Shown piece by piece: positions 59,101 to 64,000 of a stretch of 64,000 nt of DNA. Source of the DNA: Ciona intestinalis (taxonomy: Eukaryota > Chordata > Ascidiacea > Phlebobranchia > Cionidae); assembly GCF_000224145.3 (NCBI RefSeq), contig NC_020174.2:894520-958519 (forward strand), written 5' to 3'. Each line of letters begins with the position of its first letter. The stretch's first letter is position 1. The position numbers and the translations under genes were made by a program. The notes below the pieces were generated by a model. That model did no database searches. It saw only the letters and a program-made list of their open reading frames with translations, and was not told the origin of the DNA.

Positions 59101-60030
59101 GAAAACACTTTTTTTGCGAATGGTCTATTGTATTTTAGTTTTATTTTCCCATTTACTAAACGCGCCAATAATCTCTCTGGTATAGTAGGACACCTTTAGC
59201 ACATCATATACAAATATCCTGATCGTGTTTTAACCAAATAACAACGGTCTATGGGAATCGTGGGGATACGGTTTTATAATTCTTTAAATATTCTTTGTTT
59301 ACTACCAAATAGGGCGTGAAAATAGAATAAAAATGTGTCCCATTTTCCCCATCCTACTATAGTGTTATGCTTTCAGTTTGTAAAACGTTAAATATATTTT
59401 CAAAGGCCTTACGGAAAGTAAACAGGTCACACAGCCAACAGGAACGCCACATACAGGAAAAACACTTGGCTTACCTCAGCATAATAATATGCGTGACCTT
59501 CAACCTACTTTTTCTACCAAGCTTAGTGGTCAGTTATATTGGGTCAAAGTAAGTATAAAACTACAAATTCAAAGTCAGCAAAATGAATAAATCGAATTCA
59601 AATATTATCGTCAAGTGGCAGTATCCAGAACTATATAACCCACGTATAAAGTTAAATGGGTGAATGTGTGGCGGGGTGAACACGGGTGTTCTGTTTTATA
59701 CCCCTCTTGCCCGATTACGAGTTTACTACATAACTTTGTTGGTGATTGTTTTTGAGGTGACTTGCCTAAGGACAAACACGCCAACAATAGTAACAACAGC
59801 GAGAAGAATTTAAAAATTGACAACCCAATTTTTGAACTCACAGGGACCCGAGACCAAACATGGTTGCATCCAACGTCACGTGGTTTAACAGCTGTGTAAA
59901 TCCGATTATCTACGTCATAATGCATAAAGGGATGAGGAGAGAATACAAAAAGTTAATACGAAAAATATTTTTAAGTGTACGAGACCGTTTTGTTAAAAAG
60001 TCCCCTACTGTACTAACGACTCGCGTTTAA
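50177..60030 (+). CDS. Rhodopsin-family G protein-coupled receptor (9 exons), orphan
   Basis: Exons: 50177-50229, 53766-53966, 56206-56328, 56993-57206, 57560-57691, 57938-58053, 58111-58198, 59406-59548, 59844-60030. All are in phase and give 418 residues. The N-terminus MNVTENLQDF has an N-glycosylation site. Then follow TM1 with GGNLLTIIAVG, TM2 with LAIIDLLTALVMMP, and TM3 from CILQAFFYF ending TVNRLIGIVF, where NRL replaces DRY. An ECL2 cysteine (QFLCTF) can pair with the TM3 cysteine. The third intracellular loop is long and charged. TM6 keeps a proline (LLFLPSLV) but lacks CWxP, and TM7 has NPIIY followed by the helix-8 segment HKGMRREYKK. Asn at the DRY position recalls the melatonin-receptor, Tre1/moody and GPR84 neighbourhood; I cannot assign a ligand. 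Exon 1 lies 3.5 kb upstream and was chosen because its phase and extracellular-type sequence fit; an ATG at 53716 is the alternative start. Confidence 0.85.
50750..50938 (-). mobile_element. Miniature inverted-repeat element in receptor intron 1
   Basis: The left end is good; the right end is worn (GTGTTCATCTTCCACCACC). Confidence 0.75.
51668..51755 (+). mobile_element. SINE tail fragment
   Basis: ACACGAGGTGTATGAAACAG through CCGCCACGCCAGGATAAAGC. Confidence 0.65.
52085..52172 (+). mobile_element. Miniature inverted-repeat element, right half
   Basis: TATTCTTTGTTTACTATCAA to a worn right end (TCTCCAGCCTTCTATAG). Confidence 0.6.
52405..52465. repeat. 61-bp perfect palindrome
   Basis: Two 30-bp arms (52405-52434 and 52436-52465) are exact reverse complements around a single central G. 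The left arm begins AGGTAAAATACGATTGATAT. It lies in receptor intron 1. There is no target duplication and no relation to the other repeat families here. Confidence 0.95.
52855..53022 (+). mobile_element. SINE 3' half with CATT tail
   Basis: CACAAAATAACATACATGGT through CGACTGTCGTTCCCCCGCC to a CATT array. Confidence 0.85.
53620..53712 (-). mobile_element. SINE 3' half, just upstream of receptor exon 2
   Basis: Reverse-oriented CTCGCGTGGCGGGAAACGAC through CACCTCGTGCCCGCTTATGA. It ends about 50 bp before the exon 2 acceptor, so the alternative ATG at 53716 lies at its edge. Confidence 0.75.
54020..54078 (+). repeat. Dispersed short repeat, GATCTTCATTACTG type
   Basis: TAATTATCTGATCTTCATTA then TGTATTTGGAAAAAAAC. 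Confidence 0.5.
54168..54238 (-). tRNA. tRNA-Gly, anticodon CCC
   Basis: A 71-nt tRNA including the discriminator A. The acceptor stem GCACTGC/GCAGTGC pairs fully. The anticodon arm CAAGA-TTCCCAT-TCTTG gives anticodon CCC. The T arm is CCGGG-TTCGATT-CCCGG with the conserved A58. It closely matches the remembered human tRNA-Gly-CCC body. A TTTT run follows within about ten bases, fitting Pol III termination. It lies antisense in intron 2 of the receptor gene. Confidence 0.96.
55135..55205 (+). repeat. Dispersed short repeat, GATCCCCGCGTTACTG type
   Basis: GTTGTTTTAATTAATCTGAT then GTTACTGTATTCAAAGGGAT. Confidence 0.5.
55804..55999 (+). mobile_element. Miniature inverted-repeat element, complete
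   Basis: Well-preserved copy in receptor intron 2. Confidence 0.85.
56088..56150 (+). repeat. Dispersed short repeat, diverged
   Basis: CTTTCTCTTCGTTCTTTAAG and CATGATCTGCTATCGTTTTC align loosely with the 7001-7096 family. Confidence 0.4.
56559..56785 (-). mobile_element. Miniature element with duplicated left end and an insert
   Basis: The left motif GGTTGGGGTAAGATGG occurs twice in tandem. The right end is worn. The 34-bp palindrome at 56725-56758 is inserted in its interior. Confidence 0.7.
56725..56758. mobile_element. 34-bp palindromic micro-element with 8-bp target duplication
   Basis: Two perfect 17-bp arms (CACGGCCTACTAGAGAT and its complement) with no spacer. They are flanked by identical 8-mers GTGCTAAC (56717-56724 and 56759-56766). 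The duplication fits the hAT preference for T at position 2 and A at position 7. The host miniature element is continuous once the insert and one 8-mer are removed. Confidence 0.85.
56795..56910 (+). mobile_element. SINE 3' half, worn tail
   Basis: TTGTAACTCGAAAGCAAGCA through CCATGTTATAACGACAGCG. Confidence 0.65.
57308..57420 (+). mobile_element. SINE 3' half
   Basis: TTACCCACAAAGTTATATAT through CGTGTTATAACGACTGTCGT to GATAAGTAAGTTATGAC. Confidence 0.8.
57461..57531 (+). tRNA. tRNA-Gly(CCC)-like copy, possibly decaying
   Basis: Same anticodon arm as the 54168 copy. It differs at two structural points: the seventh acceptor pair is G-G (GCACTGG against GCAGTGC), and the T loop reads TTCGTTT, so the near-universal A58 is T. 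That makes it a weak or dying tRNA gene. It lies in sense orientation in receptor intron 4, ending 28 bp before exon 5. The CTTTTTG downstream serves both as a Pol III stop and as part of the pyrimidine tract. Confidence 0.75.
57790..57910 (+). mobile_element. Miniature inverted-repeat element, left end lost
   Basis: From CATAATATCCAAATATCCTG to a complete right end, in receptor intron 5. Confidence 0.7.
58252..58365 (-). mobile_element. SINE fragment, worn
   Basis: GGTCAATGACAGTTGTTATA and TCCGCTTATGAGTTATCACG are reverse-oriented tail pieces. Confidence 0.5.
58502..58710 (-). mobile_element. Miniature inverted-repeat element, diverged
   Basis: Left end TATAGTAAGGTGGAGGGAGA, worn right end, with a small internal duplication near 58640-58680. 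Confidence 0.7.
59181..59361 (+). mobile_element. Miniature inverted-repeat element, left end shortened
   Basis: TATAGTAGGACACCTTTAGC to CCCCATCCTACTATAG. It ends 44 bp before receptor exon 8. Confidence 0.8.
59660..59810 (-). mobile_element. SINE body and tail fragment, worn
   Basis: Reverse-oriented, in the last receptor intron (GTGGCGGGGTGAACACGGGT to ACACGCCAACAATAGTAAC). Confidence 0.6.
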
Positions 60031-60684
60031 GCTAATGCTGTACATGGATGTACTAATTACGTGCCAAAGTTCCAATCATATTTTGCAATTGATAAGATGT
60101 ATCTTTACTGTTTTTTGTGTTGTGTGTAAACGTTGTTTCACTTTGTTTTAATACACTTTTAATACCAAAACTGAAAAATCTGGCTTATAATTTAGACACC
60201 CAAAAAGTGTCTTTTGGTTGGAACCTTGTTGGTTAGGAGCAGAGTTTCAACTACGGTTAAGGACATATTAGGTTCGAAGCTCGATGCTGCCACCATTGGG
60301 GCATGTATGTTTATGAACAAGACACTTTATGTCGGCTAAATGTTATTTTTTACATTTAAAGGGCATTAAAACTAAAAAATAAGCAGTAAGAGTACGCTTA
60401 CAATGCAAAAGCAAAGCTTTGCTACTTTTAATCTTGGTTAGGGGAGGAATAAACTTCACACAGTTTACTTCTATGTTCAATCTTGAGAAACGTGTTTATG
60501 GAATCGAGGTTCGACTTTCTTTTCTGATAGCAAACTGCGTTAAAGGTATGTTTTATTATCCGCTATGTTTTTCTCCGTTTTTTTTTTAACACAGGCCTTC
60601 GTTTAAGACTGATAATTGCAATAACAGAAGTGAAAAGTAAGTTGTTTGTAAAATTATACTTAACTTTATCGTTTTCGTAGCAAA
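60031..60684. other. Interval between receptor and RPS9
   Basis: About 650 bp with the receptor 3' end, an old SINE head (60195-60345, box-B-like AGGTTCGAAGCTCG) and the RPS9 promoter. A likely RPS9 noncoding exon ends at 60636. Confidence 0.6.
60637..60680 (+). other. Probable 44-nt intron in the RPS9 5' UTR
   Basis: Donor GTAAGT at 60637 and acceptor TTTTCGTAG ending at 60680, only four bases before the ATG. The exon before it would be a short leader after the pyrimidine-rich TTTTTCTCCG run near 60570. A trans-spliced leader at the same acceptor is the alternative. Confidence 0.5.
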
Positions 60685-62648
<1,964 letters not shown>

Positions 62649-63600
62649 ATGAGATCTCTATGTCCGAGAAACCCTTCATATTAGGGTGTTTGGAATAAAA
62701 GTTACAAAATTGCGTACATGTGTTTTTAATGATAAGTTCTCGGCGGTTAGAGCAGCAGTGTGTGGAGGTTTCGGGAAGTAGGAGATTGCAGTAGTGACTT
62801 GGACTGTAGGTTAGGAAAATAGCACCAACATCTATTTTAAGTGTTAGGGTAAGTTAAATTAGATTTAATTTCCCCTTCATTTGTACAAAATTTAAAAGTT
62901 TCAGGTCGTTAGTAAGTGTATACTTGATTTGGTGGTAAAAATAAATAACACCTTTTTAGAGGATTTAGAATATTTGTGACTATACATAGAAGTTATGGGT
63001 GATAAGACAAGAAGTTATTTATAAATCTTATTTGACAATTCGCATCATGGGATTGAATCTTTGTTTGGTTTATGAAGCATGACGCACCTACGCATGACCA
63101 CGTGATTTCTTTACGCCTGAGTGCGTTTGAATCGGTAACTCACTCCTATTGAAGATCGATGCACAATGACATATCTGATTACGTCTGAAACTGTTGTGAA
63201 TTTGGCATATATGGTTTTGCCGTATTTCTAATGGTCCCTGGTTAAAGCCTGAGTTTGCGGTAAACATAGTTTATAACATAAGTAATTTTGGTTATGTTAA
63301 ATTATATGTCAATAATTTAAACGTTATTTTTATGTGTATACGTTAAGTTTGACCTAATCTAGACCAAGACGTTAGAAACCTTATAGTTCTCTGTTATCAG
63401 CACGCTACAGTTGGAGTTGTCCCATATAGTTACTGTTATTAAAGTACTGTCTATACACTATGTACCTAAACTTTCTATGTATAACGTATACTATAGACTA
63501 TATTAGTTCTGTTTATTTGCTGTAGTTTAAACAATTATTTTCAGAGAAGAATACTTTATAACAGGAATCTGTTTCTATAAATTATTATATTAAAAAAACA
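62649..63600. other. Intergenic stretch after RPS9
   Basis: RPS9 3' UTR, then about 900 bp of AT-rich sequence. I see no gene or known repeat in it. Confidence 0.55.
62694..62699 (+). terminator. Poly(A) signal of RPS9
   Basis: AATAAA 45 bp after the RPS9 stop codon; a short 3' UTR is typical of ribosomal-protein mRNAs. Confidence 0.8.
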
Positions 63601-63603
63601 AAG

Positions 63604-63627
63604 ATGTCTGGGGGAAGTATGATGGAT
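63604..63627 (+). other. Possible first coding exon of a downstream gene
   Basis: ATG followed by SGGSMMD and then a consensus donor GTAAGT, in an otherwise empty AT-rich setting. No partner exon is identifiable before the window ends, so this is weak. Confidence 0.25.
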
Positions 63628-63689
63628 GTAAGTGGCTTGATTCTACATTTTTATGCTATTTATTAAGGGGTTAGATAACTGCCACTTTT

Positions 63690-63950
63690 TGTCAAGCGTT
63701 GTGGCACAGTGGACAGGGCAGTGGCACCAGCCTCAGGCTCTAGACATTACGGGTTCAAGACTTGTTGCTGCTACCATTGTGTCGTATGTGTAACCTTGGG
63801 CAAGACACTTAACATCAATTAATCTAACCCAGAGGTCACTTTTCACTTATAGGTTGTCTTAATTGTCAGTCTACTTTATAACAAAATATAAAAACATCTT
63901 CCGAAACATATTCATCCACAAAGCTACATTGGCGAAAACCTGTAAGCGAC
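63690..63950 (+). mobile_element. tRNA-derived SINE, old and nearly complete
   Basis: Head GCGTTGTGGCACAGTGGACA and GGGTTCAAGACTTG, body CTAACCCAGAGGTCAC, then CACAAAGCTACATTGGCG. The tail is not reached or has been lost. Confidence 0.7.
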
Positions 63951-64000
63951 CAAGATGACTTCCCCAAAGCCCCATGGCCAGAATGGGTGGAGCATTAGAT

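Overview
The window looks like nuclear DNA of a sea squirt close to Ciona. The base composition is AT-rich. Introns are short to medium, genes are small and multi-exon, and the protein-coding genes are chordate-like (classical cadherin, fringe, RUNDC1, PEX2, RPS9). The intergenic and intronic DNA is packed with two short repeat families: a roughly 195-bp inverted-repeat element with GTAGGGTGGGGGAAGATGGG ends, and a tRNA-derived SINE with a CATT-rich tail. Both resemble repeats I remember from Ciona, but no database was searched. Three runs of N mark assembly gaps.

Layout. A single-exon fringe glycosyltransferase lies on the minus strand near 4 kb and single-exon PEX2 on the plus strand at 9-10 kb. 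They are followed by a 13-exon RUNDC1 orthologue (10.5-19.7 kb), a 4-exon secretory cyclophilin (22.3-23.9 kb) and a complete classical cadherin (25.8-37.1 kb). A minus-strand coiled-coil gene of unknown identity (38.8-43.0 kb, 5' end not found) precedes a 7-kb repeat-rich gene desert. Next come a 9-exon rhodopsin-family receptor (50.2-60.0 kb) with two tRNA-Gly(CCC) copies in its introns, and ribosomal protein S9 (60.7-62.6 kb). A possible tiny first exon of another gene sits near 63.6 kb. Exon chains were built by hand from reading frame, splice signals and remembered family sequences; every junction given is phase-consistent.

The most interesting feature is in the cadherin gene. Between the last EC5 exon and the first cytoplasmic exon lie three tandem alternative exons (113, 110 and 110 bp). 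Each encodes the last two EC5 cysteines plus most of the transmembrane helix. All have the same phases, and only inclusion of exactly one keeps the frame, so the locus appears to make three cadherins that differ only in the juxtamembrane and membrane segment. The same gene has an unusually short prosegment ahead of a furin site and the type-I adhesive Trp2.

Other points are a pair of covarying hairpins in an RPS9 intron (a candidate small RNA), a 34-bp perfect palindrome with an 8-bp target duplication sitting inside another repeat, a 61-bp perfect palindrome, and several hAT-like miniature elements. The genes do not form one pathway; they look like an ordinary stretch of a compact chordate genome.
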